DNA of 64,000 nucleotides, taken from the NCBI RefSeq assembly GCF_900184945.1, contig NZ_FXYF01000019.1:1-64000 (forward strand), read 5' to 3'. Every line of letters begins with the position of its first letter. Position 1 is the first letter of the stretch. Of this stretch, positions 53,147 through 62,632 are shown piece after piece. The translations under genes were made by a program, and so were the position numbers. The stretch is from Antarctobacter aquimaris. Its GTDB lineage: Bacteria; Pseudomonadota; Alphaproteobacteria; Rhodobacterales; Rhodobacteraceae. The notes beneath the pieces were generated by a model. The model ran no database searches. It had not been told where the DNA came from and saw only the letters and a list, made by a program, of their open reading frames with translations.

Positions 53147-54443
53147 CGTTCGCAGCCTTGATATAGATCATCGGATTGACGGGTTCGCCGCCGACTCGGA
53201 CTTCGTAGTGAAGATGGGTCCCGGTCGACCGACCAGTGTTCCCCATATCACCGATCCTCTGCCCGCGCGAGACCCTATCCCCAACATTCACCCGGATTTT
53301 GGACATGTGCGCATAGCGCGTCTCGATGCCGAATTCGTGCTGGATCTTGACCAGGCGGCCATAGCCGGACTGCCAGTCCGCGTGCACCACGACGCCGTCT
53401 GCGGTAGCGTAGATCGGCGTGCCGTGCGGCGCGGCGAAATCGGTGCCCGCGTGCAGCCTGCCCCAGCGGTAGCCATAGCCCGAAGTAAAGCGGAACGCGT
53501 CCTTGAGCGGCGAGGCAAAGGGCGCCTTTTGCGCGGCGATCCGGTAGAGGTTCAGCCGGTCCATGTCGCTCAGGATGCGGTTGGCGCGCAGCGCGTCCAG
53601 CGACAGTTCCTCGCCCTTGGTCGAGAAGGCGAGGGGGGCCATCGGGCCGCCCTGGCCGGAATATCCCTTGCGCACCTCGCCCAGGATCTTATCGGGATCC
53701 ATGCCGGCCTTTTCGAACATCTTGTCCAGCGGCGTCATGGATACGGTCATCGCCTCTTCGAGCTGGCGGAAGATGCGATCGTTCTTGTCTTCCATGATCT
53801 CGATCTCGGCCCGCATCTCGGAGGCGCGGATCAGCGCCTGCTGGGCGTCGGCCAGCACCTTGTCGCGTTCCTTGGCGGTGCTGGCGAGAGCCTCGTTCAG
53901 CAGCGCCAGGGTGGCGTCGTCGCCGCCGGCGCGGGCCACGTCGATCTCGCCCTTGATCTCGCTTTCCAGCGAGGCCAGCCGTTTGGCCGCCGTGTCGCGC
54001 GCCTTCATGGCCTCGCGCAGCGTCGTCTGGATCACGTCGATGCCGGTCTCCAGCTCGCGGCGGCGGCCCTCGGATTCCAGCAATTCGGTCTGCATGACCG
54101 AGATCTGCCGCAGCGCGGTGGAAAAGCGGTCCTGCGCGGCCAGCGCCTCGGCGGCGCGGGCGTCGCGCTCGGCCGACAGCGCGTTCAGGCGCTGCTGGTA
54201 GGTGATCTGTTCGCGCTTGGCCTGTTCGCGGAAGTTGCCGGCGCCAATCGAGTCCATCAGCAGGATGGCTGTCGCGACGATCGTCCAGCCCAGCACCAGC
54301 GTGATTCCCACGACCGCCACGGCCTGAGTCTCGGATTTCAGGCGGATGAACCGCGTGTCGGATTCCGATCTCAGAAACAGCCGGCGTTCCGGAAAGAAAC
54401 GCTCGATGAGCGCATGAAGCCTGATCGTCAGACGTGATCTCAC
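53136..54443 (-). CDS. M23 (LytM) family metallopeptidase with membrane anchor and coiled coil
   Basis: A 435-aa protein from a GTG at 54443 (GAGGGGACGG upstream; the ATG at 54494 would add 17 residues without homology-like features). One membrane segment lies at about 43-63 (VAVVGITLVLGWTIVATAIL). A long Ala/Glu/Arg coiled coil follows (about 70-235). The C-terminal LytM domain (about 315-425) has GYGYRWGRLHAGTDFAAPHG and GRSTGTHLHYEV zinc-site motifs. It cuts or recognises peptidoglycan cross-links under control of the coupled bactofilin. The 164-bp upstream gap holds no gene. Confidence 0.92.
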   Translation of the reverse strand: MRSRLTIRLHALIERFFPERRLFLRSESDTRFIRLKSETQAVAVVGITLVLGWTIVATAILLMDSIGAGNFREQAKREQITYQQRLNALSAERDARAAEALAAQDRFSTALRQISVMQTELLESEGRRRELETGIDVIQTTLREAMKARDTAAKRLASLESEIKGEIDVARAGGDDATLALLNEALASTAKERDKVLADAQQALIRASEMRAEIEIMEDKNDRIFRQLEEAMTVSMTPLDKMFEKAGMDPDKILGEVRKGYSGQGGPMAPLAFSTKGEELSLDALRANRILSDMDRLNLYRIAAQKAPFASPLKDAFRFTSGYGYRWGRLHAGTDFAAPHGTPIYATADGVVVHADWQSGYGRLVKIQHEFGIETRYAHMSKIRVNVGDRVSRGQRIGDMGNTGRSTGTHLHYEVRVGGEPVNPMIYIKAANDVF

Positions 54444-54607
54444 GTGACCGTCCCCTCGTCCCGTCCCATCGAACGGCGCCTGCTGTCCCCACATCCAGCG
54501 CCGTCCTCAAGCGGCTTACCCCGACAATTCATAACTCCGCAAGATTTTTGGCCCCACGATTCGAGCCGGTGGGCGGGAAGGGGCCGAAACGGCAAAAAAC
54601 CGCCGAT

Positions 54608-55432
54608 TCAACGGCTTCGGGCAGGGGTTTCCTCGGCAAGGGGCCAGTAGAAATCGGGCGGAAGCCCTGCTTCTGCACGTTTTTCCTCGTTGAAGGGCGG
54701 TTTCAGCGGACCCTTGAAATAGCGCCTGACAAGAGCGTGAAACGCTACAATTGGGTCTGTATCATGCCGGCCACACAAGAAGTGGAACCATTTGGAGCCA
54801 TAAGCCACGTGGGCGACCTCTTCGGCGTAGATCGTTTCCAGCGCGGCGACGGCGCTGTCGGCCCCCGCCTTGCGGAAGATCCCGATCATCCCCGGCGTCA
54901 CGTCGAGGCCGCGCGCCTCCAGCACCATGGGCACCACGGCGAGCCGTCCCATGAAGTCCCCGGCGGTGTCTTCGGCGGCGCGCCACATCCCGGCATGGGC
55001 GGGCAAGGCCCCGTAAAAGCTGCCCATTTCCTCGAGGCAGGCGCAGATCAGCTCGAAATGCCGGCTCTCGTCGGCGGCCGCGCGGACCCAGTCGTCGTAG
55101 AAGCCGGCCGGCATCGGCGTGTCGGCAAAGCGCGCGATGATGTCCCAGTGCAGGTCCACGGCGTTCAGCTCGATGTGGGCTACGGCGTGCAGCAGTGCGA
55201 TTCGGCCTTGCGGGCTGCCGGGCTTGCGCTTGGGCACGTCGCGCGGGTCCAGCAGTTCGGGCTGCGCGGGGCGGGACGGGCGCAGGGGCGGAGTGGCCCC
55301 GCCGACAGGGATCGGCGTGCCTGCGTCGCGCGCGGCGGACCAGCGGGCCGCATGCGCCCGCGACTTGGCGGTTTTCTGCCGGCCGTCGGCGGTGGTCAGA
55401 ACGTCCACCGCCATCTCGCTCAGGGTCATCAT
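54608..55432 (-). CDS. DUF455 family ferritin-like protein
   Basis: A 274-aa protein from the ATG at 55432 (GGAGG upstream; an in-frame start at 55465 is longer by 11). Paired metal-ligand patterns of a ferritin-like four-helix bundle are visible: HAVAHIELNAVDLHWD (about 82-97), DESRHFELICACLEEMG (about 119-135) and ETIYAEEVAHVAYGSKWF. The reaction is unknown; the family resembles MiaE- and rubrerythrin-like diiron proteins. It is on the same strand as the peroxiredoxin gene, separated by a twin-hairpin element. Confidence 0.88.
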   Translation of the reverse strand: MMTLSEMAVDVLTTADGRQKTAKSRAHAARWSAARDAGTPIPVGGATPPLRPSRPAQPELLDPRDVPKRKPGSPQGRIALLHAVAHIELNAVDLHWDIIARFADTPMPAGFYDDWVRAAADESRHFELICACLEEMGSFYGALPAHAGMWRAAEDTAGDFMGRLAVVPMVLEARGLDVTPGMIGIFRKAGADSAVAALETIYAEEVAHVAYGSKWFHFLCGRHDTDPIVAFHALVRRYFKGPLKPPFNEEKRAEAGLPPDFYWPLAEETPARSR

Positions 55433-55461
55433 CCGGGCGCCTCCGCTGGTCACGGGCGCGG

Positions 55462-55507
55462 GCAAATTCCGCCCCCGGAATTTGCAAATTTCATGTGTGA
55501 AATTTGC
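55462..55507. repeat. Twin hairpin element with shared arms
   Basis: GCAAATTCCG (55462-55471) pairs with CGGAATTTGC (55476-55485) around CCCC. GCAAATTTCA (55484-55493) pairs with TGAAATTTGC (55498-55507) around TGTG. Both stems are perfect 10-bp matches and share two bases. The inner arms also form a palindrome, AATTTGCAAATT (55480-55491), so alternative pairing is possible. It is between the peroxiredoxin stop and the DUF455 start. Confidence 0.85.
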
Positions 55508-55534
55508 TGCGCCCCTGCCTTGTGTCGCGCCCTA

Positions 55535-55996
55535 TCACAGCGCCCGGGCGGCCTCCAGCACCTCTTCGGCATGGCCGGGCACCTTGACCTTGCGCCATTC
55601 GCGGGCAATCCGGCCCTCGGCGTCGATCAGGAAGGTCGACCGTTCGATGCCGAAGAAGGTCTTGCCGTACATGGACTTTTCCTTCCAGACACCAAATTTC
55701 TCGCAGAGGTCCGAACCCTCGTCCGACAGCAGCGGCACGGTCAGCGCCTTCTTGGTCATGAACTTCTCGTGGCTGGCGATCGAGTCCTTGGACACGCCGA
55801 ACAGCTTGACCCCCAGCGCCTCGAACTGTGGCTGGAGCGCGGTAAAGGCCTCGTTCTCCTTGGTGCAGCCGGAGGTGTCGTCGCGCGGGTAGAAGAACAG
55901 CACCACGGGCGCGCCCTTGAGTGCGGATAGGCTCACCTCTCCCGCGGTCGAGGGCAGGGTGAAGTCGGGGGCGGTGGCAAGCGGTGTGTCGGACAT
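55535..55996 (-). CDS. bcp: Peroxiredoxin, Bcp/PrxQ type
   Basis: A 153-aa thiol peroxidase from the ATG at 55996 (AAGGAGACACC upstream); the frame continues upstream to 56107 without support. The active site is FYPRDDTSGCTKENEAF with peroxidatic Cys44. The usual PrxQ resolving Cys five residues later is replaced by Glu49; Cys98 (SDLCEKFGVW) may resolve, as in an alternative Bcp subgroup. It is divergent from the AsmA-like gene. Confidence 0.92.
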   Translation of the reverse strand: MSDTPLATAPDFTLPSTAGEVSLSALKGAPVVLFFYPRDDTSGCTKENEAFTALQPQFEALGVKLFGVSKDSIASHEKFMTKKALTVPLLSDEGSDLCEKFGVWKEKSMYGKTFFGIERSTFLIDAEGRIAREWRKVKVPGHAEEVLEAARAL

Positions 55997-56074
55997 GGGT
56001 GTCTCCTTGTTTCGGATGGCGTATGCTGTGCATGAGCTACGCCAAGACAGTAAGGCATCGGACGCGGGCTTCCA

Positions 56075-59000
56075 GTGAGCAGGCAACAGCGCATGCGGAA
56101 AAACCAAGAGCCAGGCGACCGGCCCCCACGCCGGCGGCGTCGGCGCGGGCGGATCGTCGGCGCGCTATTGTTCGTGCTGATCGCCGCGGCGGCGGGCGCG
56201 GCGGTCTGGATGGTGGGCCGCCCGGTCGAGGCACCGGCCTGGGTGCGCGAACGCATCGAGGCGCGCATCGCCCAGGCGCTGCCCGGCATCAGTGTCGATT
56301 TCGGCAGTGTCAGCCTGCTGGTGCAGCCCAGCGGACTGGCCCGGGTCATCCTGTGGGACGTCGACATCCGCAACCGGCTGGGAAATCCGATCGCGCAGCT
56401 GTCGGACATCGAGGCCGGGATTTCGCCCACCGCCCTGCTCAGCGGCGAGATCGTCCTGCGCGAGGCGCAGGTTTCGGGCGCCTTCGTGACCCTGCGCCGC
56501 GACCCGCAGGGCAAGATCGGGCTCGCGCTGGGCGATGCCTTTGCCGAGGCCACCGAGACGCCCGACCTGGGCCAGATCCTGGAACGCATCGACGCGCTGC
56601 TGCTGGACCCGCGCCTCTCCGGGCTCGAGGTGTTCGAGGCTGACGCCCTGACCCTGCGCTACGAGGACCAGCGCGCGCGGCGCGGCTGGACGGCGGATGG
56701 CGGCCGCCTGCGCATCGCCCGCGCCGACGGGGTGCTGACGCTGACCGGCGACGTGGCGCTGCTGGCCGGGGGCGACGGGGTCGCCACGGTCGAGATCGAG
56801 GCGCAGAGCCCGATCGGCGCCCGCAGCATCGACTTTGGCATCCTGCTCGACGGGCTCGCCTCGCGCGATATCGCCACGCAGAGCCCGGCGCTGGCCTGGC
56901 TGCATGACCTGGATGCGCCGATCTCGGGCACTTTGCGCTCTGGCGTTGACACGGATGGCGCGCTGAAGCCGCTGGAGGCGACGCTGCAGATCGGCAAGGG
57001 CGTCCTGCAACCCACGCGGGCGACGCGCGCGCTGCCCTTTGACGCCGCCGAGACGCAGTTTTCCTATTCCCCCGAGGCGGGCCTGCTGCGCTTTGACCGC
57101 ATCCGCCTTGTCTCGCCTCTGGCGACGCTGACGGCGGTGGGCACCGCCCGGCTGGACGGGATCGAGACGGGCTGGCCCGAGGGGCTGACCGGGCAGTTCT
57201 CGCTGTCCGGTCTTTCGCTGGCCAAGGGGGCGCTGCTGGACCGGCCGGTCGCGGTGTCGGGCGCCGAGATGGCGTTCAAGCTGCTGCTGGACCCCTTCCG
57301 GATGACGCTGGGCGAGCTGCGGGTCACCGACCCGGCCTATCCGCTGCGCGTGTCGGGCGCCGTCGCCGCGCAGGACAACGGCTGGCGGCTGGCGCTGGAT
57401 GCCCATGCCGCGCGCACCGATCCGCAGCAGGTCATGGGATTCTGGCCCGAGGGCATGTTTCCCGGCGTGCGCCTGTGGATCACCAACAACGTCCAGAGCG
57501 GGCAGCTGGAAGACATCCATTATGCCCTGCGCCTCGATCCGGGCGCAGACCAGCCGCGCAATTTCCTCGACTTCGCCTTTTCCGACGGGGTTGCCACCTA
57601 CAACCCCAGGCTGCCCGGCCTGACCGGGGCAGCGGGGCGCATCACCATCTATGACGGGCGGCTGGGGCTGCGGCTGGATGCCGGAGAGATCGACGCCGGT
57701 GGCGGGCCGATCGATGTCGCGGACTCCGAGTTCGTGATCGCGGACCTCAAGGCCAAGCCGGTCGTCGGCGAGATCCGTCTGCAGGCGGCGGGCAGCGTGA
57801 CCGCGGCGCTGCACTACCTCAACAACGACGCCTGGCGGGTGGTCGAAAAGGCCGAGCGCACCGTCGACGTGGCGACCGGCACGACGCGGGTGTCGGGGCG
57901 GATCACCGTGCCCTTCATGGCGGGGCTGACGCTGCCGCAGGTGGGGCTGGACCTGGCCGGGGTGCTGACCGGCGTGGACGCGCCCGCCGCGATCCCGGGC
58001 AAGCCGCTGACCGCCGACCGGCTGGACCTGCGGCTGACCAACGAGGCGGTGTCGATCGAAGGCGCGGTACTGGTGCAGGGGGTGCCCGCCACGGGGCGCT
58101 GGGAACGACCCTTGCAGGGCTCGGGCGGCACGGTCGCGGCGCGGGTCACGCTGTCGCCGGACACGCTGGCCGCGCTGGGCATCGGCCTGCCGCAGGGCAT
58201 GCTGCGCGGCAGCGGCACTGGCGACTTGCGGATCGACCTGCCGCGCGGCGCAGCGGCGCGCTTTGCCCTGTCCAGCGACCTGGGCGGGATGGGCCTGTCG
58301 GTCCCGGCGCTGGGCTGGGACATGGCGCCCGGCACGCGCGGGCGCTTCGACATCGCGGGCACGCTGGGCACGGTGCCGGTGATCGACCGCCTGACGCTGT
58401 CGGGCGGCGGGCTGGAGGCGGACGGGCGCATCCTGCTGGACGGGGCGGGGCGCTTTGACAGGCTGGAGCTGACGCGGCTGACGGTGGGCGACTGGCTGGA
58501 TGTCAGTGGCCGCTTGCTGAACCGCGGCGCCCAGGCCTCGCCGGCCATCGAGGTCGACGCCGGACGCGTGGACATGCGCAGCGCGCCCTTTACCGCGTCC
58601 TCGGGCACGGCGGGGACGGATCCGGGGACTGGCGGCGGCGCGCCGCTGACGCTGGCGCTGGACAGCCTGCGGCTGACCGACGCCATCGTGCTGGAACGCT
58701 TTCGCGGCAGCTTTGACACCGTGCGCGGGCTGAACGGCAGGTTCGAGGCCAGGCTGGGCGGGCGGACTCCGGTCAAGGGCCGTGCCGTGCCGCAGCAGAC
58801 CGGCACCGCCTTCCGCATCACCGGCGAGGATGCCGGCGACGTGTTGCGTGCGGCGGGCCTGCTCAAGACCGTGCGCAACGGCACCTTCCGGCTGGACATC
58901 GCGCCGGTCCAGGGACAACCGGGCAGCTGGGACGGGCTGATGCAGATCGAGGGCGCGCGGCTGCGCGAGGCGCCCGGCATCGCGGCGCTGCTGGACGCGG

Positions 59001-59380
59001 TCAGCATTGTCGGCCTGATCGACCAGCTGAACGGGCCGGGGATCTTCTTTTCCGAGGTCGAGGCGCGGTTTCGCCTGACGCCAAACCGCATCGTGGTCAG
59101 CCGGTCCAGCGCGGTCGGCCCGTCGATGGGGATCTCGATGGACGGCTACTATGACCTGACCACCGGGCAGATGGACATGCAGGGCGTGCTGTCGCCGATC
59201 TACATCGTCAACGGCATCGGGCGGCTCATTTCGCGGCAGGGCGAAGGGCTGATCGGCTTCAACTTCAACCTGCGCGGACCGGTTGACAATCCGCGCGTCT
59301 CGGTCAATCCGCTGTCGGTCTTCACGCCGGGGATGTTCCGTGACATCTTTCGGCGACCGCCGCCGGAACTGTCACAATAA
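56075..59380 (+). CDS. Large AsmA/YhdP-like envelope protein (DUF3971 type)
   Basis: An 1101-aa protein, GTG start at 56075 (an ATG at 56093 is possible). An Arg-rich cytoplasmic start (RPPRRRRRRGRIVGALL) leads to one membrane anchor (about 27-47). The rest is periplasmic, beta-rich, with repeated short strands typical of AsmA-like lipid-bridge proteins. The C-terminal part includes GPGIFFSEVEARFRLTPNRI and MDMQGVLSPIYIVNGIGRL, as in YhdP-type proteins. By family analogy it may carry phospholipids between membranes. It is followed by queA at 17 bp, so the two share a transcript. Confidence 0.83.
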   Translation: MSRQQRMRKNQEPGDRPPRRRRRRGRIVGALLFVLIAAAAGAAVWMVGRPVEAPAWVRERIEARIAQALPGISVDFGSVSLLVQPSGLARVILWDVDIRNRLGNPIAQLSDIEAGISPTALLSGEIVLREAQVSGAFVTLRRDPQGKIGLALGDAFAEATETPDLGQILERIDALLLDPRLSGLEVFEADALTLRYEDQRARRGWTADGGRLRIARADGVLTLTGDVALLAGGDGVATVEIEAQSPIGARSIDFGILLDGLASRDIATQSPALAWLHDLDAPISGTLRSGVDTDGALKPLEATLQIGKGVLQPTRATRALPFDAAETQFSYSPEAGLLRFDRIRLVSPLATLTAVGTARLDGIETGWPEGLTGQFSLSGLSLAKGALLDRPVAVSGAEMAFKLLLDPFRMTLGELRVTDPAYPLRVSGAVAAQDNGWRLALDAHAARTDPQQVMGFWPEGMFPGVRLWITNNVQSGQLEDIHYALRLDPGADQPRNFLDFAFSDGVATYNPRLPGLTGAAGRITIYDGRLGLRLDAGEIDAGGGPIDVADSEFVIADLKAKPVVGEIRLQAAGSVTAALHYLNNDAWRVVEKAERTVDVATGTTRVSGRITVPFMAGLTLPQVGLDLAGVLTGVDAPAAIPGKPLTADRLDLRLTNEAVSIEGAVLVQGVPATGRWERPLQGSGGTVAARVTLSPDTLAALGIGLPQGMLRGSGTGDLRIDLPRGAAARFALSSDLGGMGLSVPALGWDMAPGTRGRFDIAGTLGTVPVIDRLTLSGGGLEADGRILLDGAGRFDRLELTRLTVGDWLDVSGRLLNRGAQASPAIEVDAGRVDMRSAPFTASSGTAGTDPGTGGGAPLTLALDSLRLTDAIVLERFRGSFDTVRGLNGRFEARLGGRTPVKGRAVPQQTGTAFRITGEDAGDVLRAAGLLKTVRNGTFRLDIAPVQGQPGSWDGLMQIEGARLREAPGIAALLDAVSIVGLIDQLNGPGIFFSEVEARFRLTPNRIVVSRSSAVGPSMGISMDGYYDLTTGQMDMQGVLSPIYIVNGIGRLISRQGEGLIGFNFNLRGPVDNPRVSVNPLSVFTPGMFRDIFRRPPPELSQ

Positions 59381-59397
59381 TCCCAACGGGTTGACCG

Positions 59398-60453
59398 ATG
59401 AAGCTGAGTGATTTCGATTTCGATCTGCCGGACCGGCTGATCGCCACCCGCCCGGCGCGCCCGCGCACCTCGGCCCGGCTGCTGGTGGCCGAGGGCGACG
59501 GGATCACCGATGCCCATGTTTACGATCTGCCGCGCTGGCTGCGCCCCGGCGACCGGCTGATCCTCAACGATACCAAGGTGATACCGGCACGTCTTCAGGG
59601 CGTGCGACGGCGCGCCTCGGACGCGGGCGAGACCGAGGCGCGGATCGAGGTGACGCTGCTGGAGCCGCGCGCCGACGGTCTTTGGGCGGCGCTGCTGAAA
59701 CCGCTGAAGAAGGTGCGCGATGGCGAGGAAATCCGATTTTCCAGTGAGTTGAGTGCCACTGTTGAGGCGCGCGAAGAGGGGCAGGGGCTGCTGCGCTTCA
59801 ACCTGTCCGGCGAGGATTTCGACGCCGCGCTGAACGCGGCGGGGGCGATGCCGCTGCCGCCCTACATCGCCGCGAAACGCGCCGCGGACGCGCAGGACCG
59901 CACCGACTACCAGACCGTCTGGGCGCGCGCCTCGGGGGCGGTGGCGGCGCCGACCGCCTCGCTGCACTTCGACGAGGCGCTGCTGGCCACGCTGGCGGCG
60001 CAGGGCATCGGCTTTACCCATGTCACGCTGCACGTCGGCGCGGGCACCTTCCTGCCGGTCAAGGTCGAGGACGTGACCACCCACCGGATGCACGGCGAAT
60101 GGGGCGAGGTCACCGAAGCGGCCGCCGCCAAGATCGCCGCCACCCGCGCGGCGGGCGGGCGGATCATTCCCGTCGGCACCACCGCGCTGCGCCTGATCGA
60201 GACGGCGGCACGGGCCAGCGGCCGGATCGCGCCATTTCGCGGCGTGACCGACATCTTCATCTACCCCGGCTTCCGCTTCAACGTGACCGACGCGCTGATG
60301 ACCAATTTCCACCTGCCGAAATCGACGCTGATGATGCTGGTCTCGGCGCTGATGGGACCAGAGCGCATCCGGCAGATCTATGCCCACGCCGTCGCCTCCG
60401 AGTACCGCTTTTTCTCTTACGGCGACGCCTCGCTGCTGATCCCCGGCGACTGA
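59398..60453 (+). CDS. queA: S-adenosylmethionine:tRNA ribosyltransferase-isomerase
   Basis: A 351-aa enzyme of queuosine synthesis. The N-terminus [61 protein letters not shown] and [18 protein letters not shown] are all QueA hallmarks. It transfers and rearranges the ribose of SAM onto 7-aminomethyl-7-deazaguanine in tRNA. Length is normal. No other queuosine genes are in the window. Confidence 0.97.
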   Translation: MKLSDFDFDLPDRLIATRPARPRTSARLLVAEGDGITDAHVYDLPRWLRPGDRLILNDTKVIPARLQGVRRRASDAGETEARIEVTLLEPRADGLWAALLKPLKKVRDGEEIRFSSELSATVEAREEGQGLLRFNLSGEDFDAALNAAGAMPLPPYIAAKRAADAQDRTDYQTVWARASGAVAAPTASLHFDEALLATLAAQGIGFTHVTLHVGAGTFLPVKVEDVTTHRMHGEWGEVTEAAAAKIAATRAAGGRIIPVGTTALRLIETAARASGRIAPFRGVTDIFIYPGFRFNVTDALMTNFHLPKSTLMMLVSALMGPERIRQIYAHAVASEYRFFSYGDASLLIPGD

Positions 60454-60592
60454 CCGCGCGCCATACGCGGCTTTCTGCCACCGCCCGGACAAGCCTGGTT
60501 TCGCAGCGACGCAAAATCGTGCAGGGCGTCGCCAACGGCCACGCGGGGCCGGCCCGCGTCCCGCATCAAGGCCAGAACGAAAGGACCACCCC

Positions 60593-61855
60593 TTGCTGAT
60601 CGTGATGAAGAATTCCTGGGCGCTGCTGCTGGGCATGCTGCTGCTGATGATCGGCAACGGGCTCCAGGGCTCGCTGCTGGGTGTGCGCGGGGCGGACGCG
60701 GGCTTTTCCGCGGGGACCATGTCCATCGTGATGTCGGGCTATTTCGCGGGCTTCCTTTTGGCCTCGCGCACCGTGCCCGGCATGATCCGCCGGGTCGGCC
60801 ATGTCCGCGTCTTCGCCGCACTGGGCTCATTCGTGTCGGCGGTGCTGATCCTGTTTCCGGCGGTGCAGGACCCGATCGCCTGGACCTTTGGGCGGGTCAT
60901 CATCGGATTCTGCTTCTGCGGCGTCTACGTGACGGCGGAAAGCTGGCTGAACAACGCCTCCACCAACGAGACGCGCGGCCAGACGCTGTCGGCCTACATG
61001 ATCGTTCAGATGATCGGCATCATCATCAGCCAGGCGCTGCTCCTGGTGCCCGATGCCAGCGGGTTCCTGCTGTTCGTGATCCCCTCGGTGCTGGTGTCCA
61101 TCGCCTTTGCGCCGATCCTGCTGTCGGTGCAGCCGACACCGGCCTTCGAAAGCTCCAAGCCGATGAGCCTGCGCCGCCTCTACGGCGTCTCGCCGCTGGG
61201 CATGGTCGGCATGTTCCTGCTGGGCGGCGTGTTCGCCGCACAGTTCGGCATGTCGGCCGTCTACGGCACCGAGGCCGGGCTGACGCTGAACCAGCTCTCG
61301 ATGTTCGTGGCGTCGTTCTACGTGGGGGCGCTGGTGCTGCAATACCCGCTGGGATGGATGTCGGACCGGATGGACCGGCGCTGGCTGATCATGCTGGTGG
61401 CGGCAGCCGGAGCGGTGGCGGCGGCGGTCGCGGCGCTGTCCGGTGGCCGGTTCGAGGTGCTGGTCGCCGCGGCCTTCCTGATCGGGGGCAGCTCCAACCC
61501 GCTGTATTCGTTGCTGATCGCCTACACCAACGATTTCCTCAAGCCCGAGGAAATGGCCGGATCCTCGGCCGGGATGCTGTTCGTCAACGGTCTGGGCGCC
61601 ATCGCCGGGCCGCTGGTGATCGGCTGGGTGATGGAACGGGCGGGGCCCAGCGGCTATTTCGTGCTGATCGCCGGGCTGCTGGCGGCGACCTCGGTCTACG
61701 CGCTGTACCGGATGACGCAGCGCGCCGCGCCGAGGGTCGAGGACACCGGCGCCTACGCCCCGGTTCTGCCGTCTTCGACGCCGGTGGCGATGAAAGCCGC
61801 CCAGGATTACGCCATCGAACAGGCACATGACGAGGACGGCCCACGCGCGGCCTGA
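60593..61855 (+). CDS. MFS transporter, YcaD-like
   Basis: A 420-aa membrane protein. The TTG at 60593 has AAGGA eight bases upstream; an ATG at 60605 is the alternative. About 12 hydrophobic helices are visible, with MSIVMSGYFAGFLLASRTVP, a conserved GRVIIGFCFCGVYVTAESWL segment and LGWMSDRMDRRWLIML between helices 8 and 9. The ESWLN region matches the YcaD-like MFS group, whose substrates are poorly known. A 139-bp gap after queA shows no gene or terminator. Confidence 0.87.
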   Translation: MLIVMKNSWALLLGMLLLMIGNGLQGSLLGVRGADAGFSAGTMSIVMSGYFAGFLLASRTVPGMIRRVGHVRVFAALGSFVSAVLILFPAVQDPIAWTFGRVIIGFCFCGVYVTAESWLNNASTNETRGQTLSAYMIVQMIGIIISQALLLVPDASGFLLFVIPSVLVSIAFAPILLSVQPTPAFESSKPMSLRRLYGVSPLGMVGMFLLGGVFAAQFGMSAVYGTEAGLTLNQLSMFVASFYVGALVLQYPLGWMSDRMDRRWLIMLVAAAGAVAAAVAALSGGRFEVLVAAAFLIGGSSNPLYSLLIAYTNDFLKPEEMAGSSAGMLFVNGLGAIAGPLVIGWVMERAGPSGYFVLIAGLLAATSVYALYRMTQRAAPRVEDTGAYAPVLPSSTPVAMKAAQDYAIEQAHDEDGPRAA

Positions 61856-61862
61856 CCGGAAA

Positions 61863-61880
61863 TGTCAGAACCTGTCAGAA
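61863..61880 (+). promoter_or_regulatory. Short tandem direct repeat in the promoter region of the DUF924 gene
   Basis: TGTCAGAA occurs twice with a 10-bp period (61863-61870 and 61873-61880), about 80 bp before the DUF924 start, in an AT-richer stretch. The one-helical-turn spacing suits tandem regulator binding. The half-site recalls CTGTCA of Pho boxes, but the period there is 11 bp, so I make no assignment. Confidence 0.35.
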
Positions 61881-61960
61881 AACGTGATTAGGAATATAGG
61901 TTTATCTTCCGCAATAATCTTTCGTGGGAGATCAATGCACGGGTGACAAAGGAGAAGAGC

Positions 61961-62542
61961 ATGTCAACACCCGAAGAAATCCTCGGCTTCTGGCTGGACG
62001 AGGTCGGCCCGGACGGCTGGTATGCAGGGGGTGAGGCGCTGGATCAGCAGATCCGCGACCGGTTTTCAAAGGCCTGGGATGGGCTGATGCAGGGGCGCTA
62101 TGGCCTCTGGCTGACCTATCCCACGGGCGCGCTGGCCTACATCGTGCTGGCGGACCAGTTTCCGCGCAACATGTTCCGCGACGATCCGCGCGCCTTTGCC
62201 TCGGACGAGGTGGCGCGCGCCGCCGCCAAGCAGGCCATTCACCGCGGCTGGGATCTGAAGATCGACGCCCCGGCGCGGCAGTTCTTCTACATGCCGCTGA
62301 TGCATTCGGAGAACCTCTGCGACCAGGACCGCTGCGTGCGGCTGTTCAAGGAGCGGATGCCCGAGTCCGAGAACAACCTGCTGCACGCCCGCGTCCACCG
62401 CGAGGTGATCCGCGATTTCGGCCGCTTCCCGTATCGCAACGGTCCGCTGTCGCGCAAGACGACGGCGGCAGAGCGGGACTTCATGACCAACGGCGGCTAC
62501 GGCGCCACGCTGCGGCGGCTCCAGCAGGCCATCCCGGCCTGA
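61961..62542 (+). CDS. DUF924 family protein
   Basis: A 193-aa protein from the ATG at 61961, which has an excellent AAAGGAGAAG ribosome site (an in-frame start at 61943 overlaps that site). Family-typical motifs are EEILGFWLDEVGPDGWY, YIVLADQFPRNMFRDDPRAF, RQFFYMPLMHSENLCDQDRC and a C-terminal GRFPYRNGPLSR. The fold is helical and TPR-like; the function is unknown. Nothing in the context adds a clue. Confidence 0.9.
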   Translation: MSTPEEILGFWLDEVGPDGWYAGGEALDQQIRDRFSKAWDGLMQGRYGLWLTYPTGALAYIVLADQFPRNMFRDDPRAFASDEVARAAAKQAIHRGWDLKIDAPARQFFYMPLMHSENLCDQDRCVRLFKERMPESENNLLHARVHREVIRDFGRFPYRNGPLSRKTTAAERDFMTNGGYGATLRRLQQAIPA

Positions 62543-62632
62543 CGCGCGTGTCTTTCAGCCGGCGCGCGGCGGCGATTGCCCCGCGCGCCGTGCTCGGCTA
62601 GCCTCGGGGCCGGACAGGGCTGGAGGTTGGGA

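Noticed and set aside
56165-58918. A 917-codon minus-strand open frame opposite the AsmA-like gene
   Set aside because: The composition is Arg/Gln/His/Gly-biased without domains, and the sense frame has a signal anchor and family motifs. It is a shadow.
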